Source: Candidatus Dadabacteria bacterium CSP1-2 (GTDB taxonomy: Bacteria; Desulfobacterota_D; UBA1144; Nemesobacterales; CSP1-2). From it: a stretch of 44,104 bases of DNA. A program made the position numbers and the translations under genes. Below the pieces are notes generated by a model. It saw only the letters and a program-made list of their open reading frames with translations, ran no database searches and had not been told where the DNA came from. Of the stretch, positions 7,736-16,261 are shown piece by piece. The stretch is taken from the NCBI GenBank assembly GCA_001443445.1, contig LDXN01000020.1:1-44104 (forward strand), written 5' to 3'. Positions within the stretch are counted from its first letter, which is position 1; every line of letters begins with the position of its first letter.

Positions 7736-9260
7736 ATTTTCAGCCCTAATAGTAAAATATTAATTTAATCTAAAGAAAATCTCAGTATATCATAATTAAA
7801 TACACAATATATGCTCATAATCAGTTATTTGCCTAAGATGTTTAAATCTACTTGTATCTATGTCATATATGTGTAAAAATATGTCTAAGTTACAGTTCAT
7901 GGTACTCAGTGCTAGTTTGTCAATTATATTACATTATGTACATAATATAGAGAAACTAATTGATACACCTTAGATATTACATTACTAATAAAGGGTAATA
8001 TACTGTCAATACTGTATTATAGCGATGTATTTTGCAATAGTACATTAATAATCCTACAATACCAGGCAGATGTAATATATATTTCATACATAATATTATT
8101 ATAACTCTGTAATACTTTCTTATTCCATTATTTATTATGCTGGTTTCAAAACAATTGTTCAAATATTTTTATTAATGATAAGATTAGGTATTAAGCCAAC
8201 TATTATCGTAATGGTCTATACCTTAACTTCTAATTACCTTAAGCTTCTATAGTTACGTGACTATGATAGATAAACTTTCAATATAAGTTCGCTTCTTTAA
8301 ATAAGAGCACTTTGCCAACTTTTACCTATGCATAAGTTACGTTTTACTTAGGACTCACCTACGTCTATCTAATGTAATGTGTTATCACATATTCAAAACA
8401 GTAAATATGGGGATTGCCCAATTTAAATGTTTCAAGTATTTTTTAGAAGCAGATGATTAAGCGACCGGCTCAATATCAATTTAATTCGTATATTGCCATC
8501 GGACGAGAATTATCAATAATTAATATATGTAAGCCTTAATGTCTATTCGAGTAGAAGTGTATATATTGAGGTTAAATTATAATAAATACTACAATCAGAT
8601 GATATGATGATAGGATCATAACATGATACGGTAATCATACTATCAGATTCAGTATGATAGATTTCTGTTTATAAGCCGTTGTTGAACTTTTAGAGTAAAT
8701 ACATTCCCGGGTTACAAATTCTTAGCACATAATACGAATAACATATAAAAAGCTTGAAAATTTGATTGCTCTATAAATTAGATACTTTTCGTAATAGTAG
8801 ATTTGATTAAGCTATAATTAACTTAGTTCTATTCTGTGTATATAAGACATAATAAATAGGAAGTTGCAATCAATATCTAAGGAAAGACATTAAATACTTT
8901 AACAAACGTTATAGTATTATTAGTAATACATTATAACTAGCAGTAATCATAGTGTATTATCTCTAAATTGTCATATCTAGGCTATACTTCAATGAGTCAA
9001 GTCTAACTTAGCATTAAACCATCAATCTCCAAAATATCCTTTAGGATCTGCATAAGGTGACTAAGCTCTAGTCTACGATATAACTTAACTCCAGTTTAAA
9101 ATCAAATCATACTTTAATCAGTAAGAATTTGCTAATATAAAAAAATAATCGGATCTTTATAGATAATATACGATAAAACAGACTTCTACAGCATAAGTAA
9201 GCATTAAGTAATGCCATTAAGTCGTCAGAAAAGCATATTTCCTCATCAACCTCAATCAAA
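7736..9260. other. Very AT-rich non-coding stretch upstream of parA
   Basis: About 1.5 kb with no recognisable intact gene; AT content is visibly higher than in the flanks. It is dense in short ATCATA/TATGAT words. Near its right end on the minus strand, two open stretches (around 9017-9092 and 9110-9255, for example VKLYRRLELSHLMQILKDIL) may be relics of a gene following the AHSA1 relic, but no family is recognisable. A centromere or old plasmid replication region is possible given the parA neighbour. Confidence 0.45.
8634..8658. repeat. Inverted repeat ATCATACT / AGTATGAT
   Basis: Perfect 8-bp arms at 8634-8641 and 8651-8658 with a 9-base spacer. Related words (GATGATATGATGATAGGATC, CATGATAC) lie just to the left (8596-8630). 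It resembles the ATCATACTAT word at the parA start, so it could be a binding site for the RHH partition protein. Confidence 0.5.
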
Positions 9261-9690
9261 CTAAAAGAAAGGTTCCGAAATCCTCCTCTCAGAATATTCC
9301 TTTAAATGAATTGTTAAAGCACACGAGATTGTGTTATACATACCAAACGCCCCCCTTTTTGTTGATCGCTAGCCTGCGTGTTTAAAACGTAAAATAGTGC
9401 CTGCATCAGTATTAGGCCCGAAATCAGATCAGTACTTTGTTCCTTTCCATTCATCTGCCCCACCAACACAAATCTATTTAACCCGTTTTACTTAGTACCA
9501 ATTCATCAATCCACATCTTAAAGACAGTAAAACGATTAAAAAATCCAAAGGTTGTAATTCTTCCTTTGCAAAGCTCAGCCTCCGTATCGGCAGTCCACCA
9601 ACTCTTCAATTCTCTTCGATTGTTATCACGTGATATACCCTTCTCGGATATGCTCTAATAGCTACCTAATGAAACACATTAGCCACGACC
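9261..9690 (-). pseudogene. AHSA1/SRPBCC-family protein, heavily decayed
   Basis: Pieces in several minus-strand frames line up in order with the AHSA1 (activator of Hsp90 ATPase homolog 1-like) START-fold family. They are VAIRAYPRRVYHVIT (near 9660), LKSWWTADTEAELC and TFGFFNRFTVF (9500-9600), VGGADEWKGTKY, then SDFGPNTDAGTILRFKHAG (9370-9470), and MYNTISCALTIHLKEYSERR ending EPFF and TAG at 9261. At least two frameshifts are needed, and several stops replace expected residues; two sit where the family has Trp (TAG for TGG). This is true decay, not a single sequence error. Confidence 0.75.
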
Positions 9691-10072
9691 TTATCCTCAT
9701 GCTTTTTGGTTTACTGAATATTATTGAATCGTCAGAACGGGGCTACCCCCTACCCTCTTTTAGAACGCTCTTCAAACACTAGTAAAGATAAAAATCCAAG
9801 CACTTTATTTATAGATATACCACACTCAAGCTATTCTTTATTTAAAAGTTTATTTTGTCTTATGAGATCATTCTTAAATGGAGTCTTAGGTAAGTAACCA
9901 TTTAATATCAAATATATTCATAAGTATAGCTTTAGTAGCTGAGGACAGTTTTTATATTCGTTTAAAGTTTTCTGTTGATTTTTATTGCTATGACATGATA
10001 TCAAACACTTATAACAGAGGGCGAGATTAATATTTAAAGAAGAATATCTTAAATAATAAAGAGGGGCGAAAA

Positions 10073-10453
10073 ATGGGGTTTCTTAGTAACTCACAGCTTA
10101 AACAGTTTAGTTGCGGTGATGTTATTCCAGGAAGTAGTGGAATGCTTACACTTGCCTTTGGTCCTGCCAGCGATGCGTTAAGTAGAGCTCCCGCTGGCAA
10201 CGCTGCGTATCCCTTTTGGTTCGGTTGGTATCACCGCAAAAAAGGACAGGAGTTAAAACGGTGAAAAAACACAGAAACTTATGTTGCTTACTATGTTACT
10301 AAAGGAAAGTTTAAGATCTTAAGTGAAGATCAGACAAAAGAGATTGGAACCGGAGACTGGGTTGGTTTTCCACCTAAGACAGAGTACGAAGTCATGGCTA
10401 CAGCCGATGATTCAGAGCTCGTGTGGGTATATGTCCCGCCGAAGGCAGGATAA
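10073..10453 (+). pseudogene. Cupin-domain protein interrupted by in-frame TGA
   Basis: A good ribosome site (GAGGGGCGAAAA) precedes ATG 10073. The frame runs 63 codons to TGA (10262-10264), then continues open in the same frame with a clear cupin ending: TETYVAYYVTKGKFKIL, then EIGTGDWVGFPPKTEYEVMA and VWVYVPPKAG to TAA at 10453. Read through, it is a 127-codon single-domain cupin (metal- or ligand-binding barrel). The first part contains WYHRKKGQELKR, where metal-binding His residues would be expected. The TGA is most simply a nonsense mutation; no selenocysteine element was recognised. Confidence 0.75.
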
Positions 10454-10716
10454 TTTCTTCTAATCGACCTTCTATAGAATTTTATAAAATCCTCTTTTTT
10501 CATTTAGGATTAAGTATAAAAGAGGGATGACTTAATATTTCTTCATCAATGTAAAGCTGATAATCCCTAACACACATTCTAGGAATGCTCTAACTATAAG
10601 GAACCTTTTCTACACCAATGATTACTTTACACCCGTGAGCTAAGTGATATAATCAAAACTGTCTATCACTAATTATTTATGACTAACTAATTAAAAATCT
10701 ATAGGAGGAAAATAAA

Positions 10717-11859
10717 GTGCCTCTCGATTTTGAATTCACAGAAGAACAAAATATGTTTAGGGATACGGCAAGGGATTTCGGAAAAAACGAAATCGAACCG
10801 CTTATAGAGGAATGTGAGAAAGAAGAGGAATTCCCAAAGGAACTTTTCCCCAAACTGGGTGAGATGGGGTTTTTAGGAATAGTATTTCCCGAAGAATACG
10901 GAGGAGTAGGACTAGATAAGGTAACTGATTGTATCTTCGCCGAAGAAATGGGGAAGATAAACGCAGGAATAGCTATGTGTATTAATGCTCATACAAGCTT
11001 AGCTCTTTTCCCTACTTATAAGTTTGGAACAGAAGAACAAAAACAAAAATACCTTGTTCCAGGTATTGCTGGACAGAAAATAGGAGCCCTAGGGCTTACT
11101 GAACCTAATGCTGGTTCTGATGCTCGTAGCATTCGCACCCAGGCTGTTAAGGAGGGCAATAAGTACATACTTAATGGAACCAAGACCTGGATTACAAATG
11201 GCTGTATGGCTGACTTTACAGTCGTTGCTGCTTATACAGATAAAAGCAAGAAGGGTGAAGGTATTAGTCTATTTATAGTTGAAAAGGGTTTCCCCGGCTT
11301 TAAAGTAAGCGGCAAAATACATAAGCTGGGTCATAAAGCAGCAGACACAGGAGAGCTCGTTTTTGAAAACTGTGAGGTGCCTGAGGAAAACCTTTTAGTT
11401 GGAGAGGGAGGATTTGAGCGTGCTATGGCAACCCTTCTTGGGGCAAGGATTACCCATGCAGCGAAATCTGTTGGCATGGCTCAAGCTGCTTTTGAGTACG
11501 CCCTTCAATATTCGAAGGACAGAGAAGCATTCGGAAGACCTATATCTAAATTTCAAGCTATAAGTTTTAAGCTAGCTGATATGGCGGTAAAGATAGAAAC
11601 CGCTAGGCTAATGGTTTATAAGGCTGCGTGGCTTTATAGCCAAGGAAAGCGATGTGTAAAAGAGGCTTCTATGGCTAAGCTTTACGCTGCCGAGGTAGTT
11701 CAGTGGGTTGCCATTGAGGCTGTCCAGATTCTCGGCGGATATGGGTATGGGGTTGAGTACCCTGTAGAAAGATACTATAGGGATGCAAAGCTTGCTTCCC
11801 TCACTGAAGGTACATCTGAAATTCAACATATCATAATAGCACGCGAACTAGGAATTTAG
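10717..11859 (+). CDS. Acyl-CoA dehydrogenase
   Basis: A 380-residue FAD flavoenzyme that introduces the alpha-beta double bond into acyl-CoA. The family order is clear: N-terminal helical domain (DFEFTEEQNMFRDTARDF), middle FAD/substrate motif LGLTEPNAGSDARS, WITNG, and C-terminal helical domain with DREAFGRPISKFQ and the catalytic Glu at 364 in TEGTSEIQ. The start is GTG at 10717, with AGGAGG ten bases upstream. It is the first gene of a plus-strand run with a thiolase-fold protein, a Zn-ribbon OB protein and a MaoC hydratase. Chain-length specificity cannot be read from sequence. Confidence 0.96.
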   Translation: MPLDFEFTEEQNMFRDTARDFGKNEIEPLIEECEKEEEFPKELFPKLGEMGFLGIVFPEEYGGVGLDKVTDCIFAEEMGKINAGIAMCINAHTSLALFPTYKFGTEEQKQKYLVPGIAGQKIGALGLTEPNAGSDARSIRTQAVKEGNKYILNGTKTWITNGCMADFTVVAAYTDKSKKGEGISLFIVEKGFPGFKVSGKIHKLGHKAADTGELVFENCEVPEENLLVGEGGFERAMATLLGARITHAAKSVGMAQAAFEYALQYSKDREAFGRPISKFQAISFKLADMAVKIETARLMVYKAAWLYSQGKRCVKEASMAKLYAAEVVQWVAIEAVQILGGYGYGVEYPVERYYRDAKLASLTEGTSEIQHIIIARELGI

Positions 11860-11997
11860 ACGAATAGTATTTTAATTTCATTGTAGTCTTCCATTGTAAC
11901 TTTTCATTAATTTGTTATTAACATACTCAAGAAGCAGGCTTTCATTATTCTCAATTTATGGTAAATTCTTGTACCAATTTCAAAAAGGGGGAGCAAA

Positions 11998-13209
11998 ATG
12001 GCAAGTTCAATCCCAGGCATTGAAGATGCACGTGAAATTCTAAAGAAACATAAAATCGTAATTGCAGGCATAGGAGAAACAGAACAGGGTAAAATTCCTA
12101 ATAAAAGCTCTTTCCAGTTCCTTTCCGAGGCTTCTAAGCTAGCAATAGAAGACGCCGGTATTAAAAAAGACGATGTAGACGGTTTAGTAACCGCATTTTC
12201 ACTCGTGGAACAAACATTCATGCATTGCACTACTTTTGCTGACTACTTTGGTCTTAGACCTAGGTACTTTTCATCCGTTGCGATAGGCGGGGCTACCGCT
12301 GTCTGGATGGTAGCCGAAGCTGCTATGGCTATTGCAGCTGGACAAGCCGAAGTAGTACTTTGTGTTAGAGGAGATAACACACTTTCTGGAATTTCCTCTT
12401 CCGGTATGGTTGCACTCATTAGAGAGATGTGTCATGCGGAATTTGAGTTTCCTTATGGCTTAACTACACCGGGTGGGTATGCGCTTGCGGCTCAGAGGTA
12501 TTTCCATGAATACAATGCAAGGCAGGAGCATCTCGCTGCCGTGGCCGTTACGATGAGAAAGCATGCTAGTCTTAAACCAAATGCTATGAATAAAGAACCT
12601 CTTACAATAGATGAGGTTGTAAACTCTCGTATTATCGCTGCTCCGCTTCATAAGTACGACTGCTCAATAATTTCCGACGGTGGCGCTGCCTTTATCGTTA
12701 CAACAGAAAAAAAAGCCAAGGCGTTAGGAATTAAGAAACCGCTTGTTTATCTTTGGGGTATGGGAGAGGGATATTCACATCAATACTTTACCAGTCTTGC
12801 TGACTTAAATCAGATCTATAATGCTATCGGCAGCTCTGGCGAGAGGGCTTTTAAAACGGCTGGAGTAGGACCTAAGGATGTAGATGTTGCGTTTCTCTAT
12901 GACTGCTTTACCATTACAGTCCTCTTAGAATTAGAGGGACTTGGATTTGTACCAAAGGGGGAAGCGGGTCCTTTTGCTTTAGAGGGTCGTTTAGAGATCG
13001 GTAAGGATCTTCCTCTTAATACTCACGGAGGGCTTCTTTCACAGGCTCATCTTGGGGCTATGCACCATGTTGTCGAAGCAACCACGCAGTTAAGGGGAGA
13101 AGCGGGTCCTAGACAGGTAAAGGATGCTGAAGTAGCCTTAGTGCATGGAAATGGCGGAATCGTTTCTGCACATAGTACAATCGTCTTAGGAAAAGAACCT
13201 ATTTCGTAA
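11998..13209 (+). CDS. Thiolase-fold protein lacking the active-site Cys (SCP2/Ltp2-like)
   Basis: A 403-residue thiolase-superfamily protein. Aligned with the second thiolase here (21089-22237), the nucleophile Cys is replaced by Gly98 (SVAIGGATAV versus VEGACGSGTL), and the GHPxGATG His motif is replaced by LSQAHLGAMHH. FLYDCFTITVLLELEGLGFV and LPLNTHGGLLS are retained, as in the Ltp2/SCP2-type aldolases of steroid side-chain breakdown, which also lack the Cys. It is followed by a DUF35/OB-fold protein and a MaoC hydratase, the known partners of such aldolases. A retro-aldol lyase role is inferred. GGGGGAGC is the ribosome site. Confidence 0.88.
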   Translation: MASSIPGIEDAREILKKHKIVIAGIGETEQGKIPNKSSFQFLSEASKLAIEDAGIKKDDVDGLVTAFSLVEQTFMHCTTFADYFGLRPRYFSSVAIGGATAVWMVAEAAMAIAAGQAEVVLCVRGDNTLSGISSSGMVALIREMCHAEFEFPYGLTTPGGYALAAQRYFHEYNARQEHLAAVAVTMRKHASLKPNAMNKEPLTIDEVVNSRIIAAPLHKYDCSIISDGGAAFIVTTEKKAKALGIKKPLVYLWGMGEGYSHQYFTSLADLNQIYNAIGSSGERAFKTAGVGPKDVDVAFLYDCFTITVLLELEGLGFVPKGEAGPFALEGRLEIGKDLPLNTHGGLLSQAHLGAMHHVVEATTQLRGEAGPRQVKDAEVALVHGNGGIVSAHSTIVLGKEPIS

Positions 13210-13318
13210 TAAAAAGAAATCATTCTCACAGAAGATAGATAAATTACTTAGAATAATTTACGAAGTTTTCTTTCTGTAGACTCTGTGGCTAAATACCTAG
13301 GAAAGGAGATTATAAAAA

Positions 13319-13756
13319 ATGTCTGAAAAAGCTAGTACTAAAAGTGGCGGTTATGAAAAGCCTCTGCCAGAATTTCGTCCGGAGACCAAGCCTTATTGGG
13401 ACGCTTGCAAAAAGCATGAGTTCTCTTTACCAAGGTGTAAGAAATGTGGCAAGGTTTTCTTTTATCCACGTGCACTTTGCCCAGTTTGTATGTCTCAGGA
13501 TTTGGAATTGATAAAAGCAAGCGGTAAAGCAAAGGTTTGGACATTTGCTATTCATCATATGGGTCCTACCCCAGCTTATAAGGGGGAGCCTCCGTATGTA
13601 GTTGCCATTGTAGAAACTCAGGAAGGGGTAAAGATGATGACCAATATAGTAGGCTGCAAACCTGAGGATGTTCGTATCGGGATGGCTGTGGAAGTAGTGT
13701 TTGATGATGTTACCCCAGAGGTAACATTGCCTAAGTTTAAACCCATAGGTAAATGA
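13319..13756 (+). CDS. Zn-ribbon OB-fold (DUF35) partner protein
   Basis: A 145-residue DUF35 protein. An N-terminal helix (ETKPYWDACKKHEFSLPRC) leads into a rubredoxin-like zinc ribbon with CxxC pairs (CKKCGKVFFYPRALCPVC), then an OB-fold ending FDDVTPEVTLPKFKP. DUF35 proteins form complexes with thiolase-fold enzymes and often pass acyl-CoA through the OB domain. AAAGGAG precedes the ATG. It lies between the Cys-less thiolase and MaoC genes, so it is the probable obligate partner of 11998-13209. Confidence 0.93.
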   Translation: MSEKASTKSGGYEKPLPEFRPETKPYWDACKKHEFSLPRCKKCGKVFFYPRALCPVCMSQDLELIKASGKAKVWTFAIHHMGPTPAYKGEPPYVVAIVETQEGVKMMTNIVGCKPEDVRIGMAVEVVFDDVTPEVTLPKFKPIGK

Positions 13757-13850
13757 TGACTTTACTCTTATTTCGTGACTTGTGTTTCCATGTACGATTC
13801 ACGACACACGAATTGCGATTCACAAAATACTAGTTTAAGGAGCAAAATAA

Positions 13851-14306
13851 ATGGCTCAGGAAATGGCTCGACTTTTTTATGAGGATTTAAACATTGGCGA
13901 TCAGGACCAGAGCACTGGCAGAACGATTACAGAAACTGATGTTGTGAGTTTTGCTGGTCTCTCAGGCGACTTTAACAACATGCATATTGATGAAGAGTTT
14001 GCTAAAAAAACTGTCTTCGGAACCAGAGTAGCACACGGTCTTTGTGTTCTTTCAATTGCGTCTGGTCTTTGGTTCACCATGCAAAGATTAGCTACAATCG
14101 CTTTTATGGGGCTTGAGGACTGGCGTTTCTCTAAGGCAGTAAAGTTTGACGATACTATTCGAATAACGCGAAACCTTGTTGAAAAAAGAGAGCACAAACG
14201 CCCCAACATGGGATTCCTCATCTTTGAGGTTAAAGTTCACAACCAGGCTGATGAGGTTGTACAGGAAGGTAAATGGGTGATTTTGGTTCAGAGAAAAGGA
14301 TCCTAG
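13851..14306 (+). CDS. MaoC-family enoyl-CoA hydratase
   Basis: A 151-residue hot-dog-fold protein with the hydratase-2 motif FAGLSGDFNNMHIDEEFA, giving the Asp/His catalytic pair, and FGTRVAHGLCVLS. It should hydrate the enoyl-CoA made by the dehydrogenase at 10717, giving the 3-hydroxyacyl-CoA substrate for the thiolase-fold lyase. AAGGAGC lies upstream of the ATG. It is the last gene of the four-gene run. Confidence 0.93.
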   Translation: MAQEMARLFYEDLNIGDQDQSTGRTITETDVVSFAGLSGDFNNMHIDEEFAKKTVFGTRVAHGLCVLSIASGLWFTMQRLATIAFMGLEDWRFSKAVKFDDTIRITRNLVEKREHKRPNMGFLIFEVKVHNQADEVVQEGKWVILVQRKGS

Positions 14307-14635
14307 CCTTTTTATAGACAGTATATTTAGTTATGATGCAGTCCAGCATAGCTAAAAATTGATATAACTATAGGGCATTTTAACTAAACTAACTACCTAT
14401 ACTATATACTGTGTATTTTTTCATAAGGCTCTAGAGAGATTTTCCTGTAGGATTTTTATTTATTAAATTTTGTGCTTAGTAATTACCCATACATATGGCG
14501 TACTAACCACTTTTATCTTCTTTTTTGAATCAACCGCTTCCACCCGTTTATAAAAATTTAACTGTAATTACAGTAACATAAGATGATTCAACTGTATTGA
14601 AGCAAATAAGTTTATTAATAGAATAACAAACTCTC

Positions 14636-14664
14636 TTGACATGGATATGTAAAGTGTGCTAAAT
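14636..14664 (+). promoter_or_regulatory. Possible sigma70 promoter for the AmiS-like gene
   Basis: A perfect -35 TTGACA (14636-14641) is followed after 17 bases by CTAAAT, a weak -10. It is the best promoter match upstream of the channel gene. Confidence 0.35.
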
Positions 14665-14730
14665 GCTATTGCAGTATGGTTAAAGCGGTAGTTTTAGTGG
14701 ATTGGTGGTATGTCAATTACAGGTGGGAAT

Positions 14731-14746
14731 CTACACACCAGTGTAG
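14731..14746 (+). promoter_or_regulatory. Small hairpin in the AmiS-like gene leader
   Basis: CTACAC-ACCA-GTGTAG forms a perfect 6-bp stem with a 4-base loop, 52 bases before the start codon. It is not followed by a T-run, so it is not a classical terminator. Function unknown. Confidence 0.35.
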
Positions 14747-14798
14747 AGGAACAGTTTAAGAAGGATAAAATACCACATAAAAGGAGGTACGGAGAGAG

Positions 14799-15347
14799 AT
14801 GGTTCCAGTAGAAGCGTTACTTGGTCTTGTTTTGTTAATGGTTGGTTTTGTGTTCTTTGGTAATGGGGTAACCCTGCTTGGAAAGACTGGGGCAAAAGAA
14901 ATAGGCGTCTTAAACCTTGCAGTGGCGGTAATGATTTCTATAGCAGCATGGAAGCTTCATACACTTGGGCTAACTGCTGCTACGGCCTTGATTTTAGTAT
15001 TTGCCCTGATTTACTTTATGGTGGGCGGTATCTTTTGCCTTGGTTATGATGCTAAGGGGCTTGGCTGGTATTGTTTATTCGGCTTTGTTGTATTTCTTTG
15101 GTACGCCTACCACTTCTTTGCATTAGCTGCAGCAGTGCCTGCTATAGCTGGTGTTAAATGGTTCGGTGTTTTCTGTTTAGCTTGGGCATTGCTTGTTATA
15201 CTGGCATTTCTTGCTCTTGCTTTGGGAAAACCAATAGCATCTACAGTAGGATGGCTTTTTATTGTTGAGTCTATTCTGACACTTCTAATCCCTGGGATGA
15301 TACTTCTTACAGACAAGTGGAACCCGCTAGGTGGCGTACCTGGCTAA
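14799..15347 (+). CDS. AmiS/UreI-family channel (urea/short-chain amide)
   Basis: A 182-residue integral membrane protein with about six hydrophobic segments (near residues 5-27, 34-55, 58-80, 88-112, 120-142 and 149-170). The pattern LLGLVLLMVGFVFFGNGVTLLG, followed by INLAVA-like and GLGWYCLFGFV blocks, is typical of the AmiS/UreI family: proton-gated urea channels and aliphatic-amide transporters. No amidase or urease gene is visible, so the substrate is undefined. A strong AGGAGG ribosome site and a hairpin after the stop mark a monocistronic unit. Confidence 0.88.
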   Translation: MVPVEALLGLVLLMVGFVFFGNGVTLLGKTGAKEIGVLNLAVAVMISIAAWKLHTLGLTAATALILVFALIYFMVGGIFCLGYDAKGLGWYCLFGFVVFLWYAYHFFALAAAVPAIAGVKWFGVFCLAWALLVILAFLALALGKPIASTVGWLFIVESILTLLIPGMILLTDKWNPLGGVPG

Positions 15348-15374
15348 GAAAGGGAAATTCTTCGTAAGGCATAT

Positions 15375-15409
15375 GGAAGGTTCGGATCATAGTATGGTCC
15401 CTACCTTCC
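15375..15409 (+). terminator. Hairpin downstream of the AmiS-like gene
   Basis: Outer arms GGAAGGT/ACCTTCC and inner arms GGATCATA/TATGGTCC (one G-U pair) form a long stem 27 bases after the stop codon. The T-run is weak (ATTCTATTCTA), so termination is likely but not certain. Confidence 0.6.
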
Positions 15410-15533
15410 ATTCTATTCTAGTTCTAGTGGATTTCGCACCATACCCAAGGGCTTTTTTATCTAAGGGTCAATTTATAAAAACATAGTGGTCTTATAATTA
15501 AGAAAAGCAGCTTTGTACTCCTCCACAATAAGT

Positions 15534-15770
15534 TTACGTACCTCTACCACTCGGGCTGTGCCTAAAAAGAATACGGAAGGGAAGCTTTAAAAGAAAAGCT
15601 ATAATAGATGGACGAAGAAAGATCGAGATAAAAAGCCATAGGTCACTCGGGCGAAGGTATATTTTAGAATCCCATACACCCATTTGACCCCTCAGTATAA
15701 CAAACTCTTTCTCCACGACTGCATCCTTTATTGTTATTTCAAAATCACCCGCAGGGCTGACAACCTTCAA
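15534..15770 (-). CDS. Small hypothetical protein with hydrophobic C-terminal half
   Basis: 78 residues from a TTG start at 15770, chosen because AGGAGGG lies seven bases upstream. An ATG inside the spacer leads only to a ten-codon dead end. Residues 1-45 (MKVVSPAGDFEITIKDAVVE...) look like a small soluble beta domain. Residues 47-70 (LWLFISIFLRPSIIAFLLKL) are hydrophobic and may anchor to membrane, followed by a basic tail. I do not recognise a family. Confidence 0.55.
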   Translation of the reverse strand: MKVVSPAGDFEITIKDAVVEKEFVILRGQMGVWDSKIYLRPSDLWLFISIFLRPSIIAFLLKLPFRILFRHSPSGRGT

Positions 15771-16053
15771 AAGGCATCCCTCCTCTTTTATACATGTAAA
15801 GGCTCTTACAAAACTAACTATCTCTGATCAGGAATGCAAATTTGTGCCGAGCTACAAGGATCTGTAAGTCAGTAAAAAGTGCTTAAAGGGAGGATTTGGT
15901 TAGCAATGATCTAATTAATTTAGACAACTAGACAACATTAATAAATCGTACCAAATGAAATAAAATAGTTACTAATTAAGATTAAGCCTAAGCACCTTTG
16001 ATACTAAGAAGAAGTTTTTATATTCTTTTTTCATACACAAATCACAACGTTAT

Positions 16054-16096
16054 AAACCTAATGCCTAGGCTTACCTAGGTCTATAGGTTTTTATTC
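16054..16096 (+). terminator. Terminator-like hairpin (plus orientation)
   Basis: Outer arms AAACCTA/TAGGTTT enclose two CCTAGG hexamers that pair with each other across CTTA, followed directly by TTATT. It has the form of an intrinsic terminator on the plus strand, although the nearest plus-strand gene ends far upstream. Confidence 0.45.
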
Positions 16097-16121
16097 TTGA
16101 ATGATTAGTTACCTATAAAAA

Positions 16122-16162
16122 ACTCCCTAATGTGTACAACACCCACTATCCCCATAGGGAGT
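16122..16162. repeat. Inverted repeat ACTCCCTA / TAGGGAGT
   Basis: Perfect 8-bp arms separated by 25 bases, preceded by an A-run. Could be an RNA stem or an operator. Confidence 0.4.
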
Positions 16163-16202
16163 ATCAATTAAACTACTTGATGTATTACCTAACTCACAGC
16201 TA

Positions 16203-16235
16203 AGCAGGGCTGTCTTAGACTTAGACAGCCCTGCT
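16203..16235. terminator. 13-bp-stem terminator after the decarboxylase-like operon
   Basis: AGCAGGGCTGTCT and AGACAGCCCTGCT form a perfect 13-bp stem with a 7-base loop, 27 bases past the end of the minus-strand gene at 16262. The T-rich side (CTCTTTCTCTT) faces the plus direction, so it may act in both directions. Confidence 0.7.
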
Positions 16236-16261
16236 CTCTTTCTCTTATAACACTCTCACTC

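Larger units (their letters stand above)
14307..14798. other. Long leader/intergenic region before the AmiS-like gene
   Basis: About 490 bases without a gene. It contains a possible sigma70 promoter (14636-14664) and a hairpin (14731-14746) listed separately, then AAAAGGAGGTAC as the ribosome site of the channel gene. The leader from the promoter to the start codon would be about 130 bases, long enough for a regulatory RNA, but I recognise no known riboswitch class. Confidence 0.5.
15771..16261. other. Intergenic region with several strong hairpins
   Basis: About 490 bases lying between the hypothetical gene and the 3' end of the decarboxylase-like operon. No gene is seen. Three inverted repeats (16054-16096, 16122-16162, 16203-16235) are listed separately. 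Confidence 0.6.

Noticed and set aside
7977-8162. A 61-residue minus-strand ORF in the AT-rich stretch.
   Set aside because: Composition follows the AT-rich DNA (Ile/Tyr-rich), with no ribosome site and no family features.
10262-10264. Selenocysteine at the cupin TGA.
   Set aside because: No selenocysteine-insertion hairpin was recognised after the TGA, cupins of this kind are not known selenoproteins, and nearby genes also show nonsense decay.
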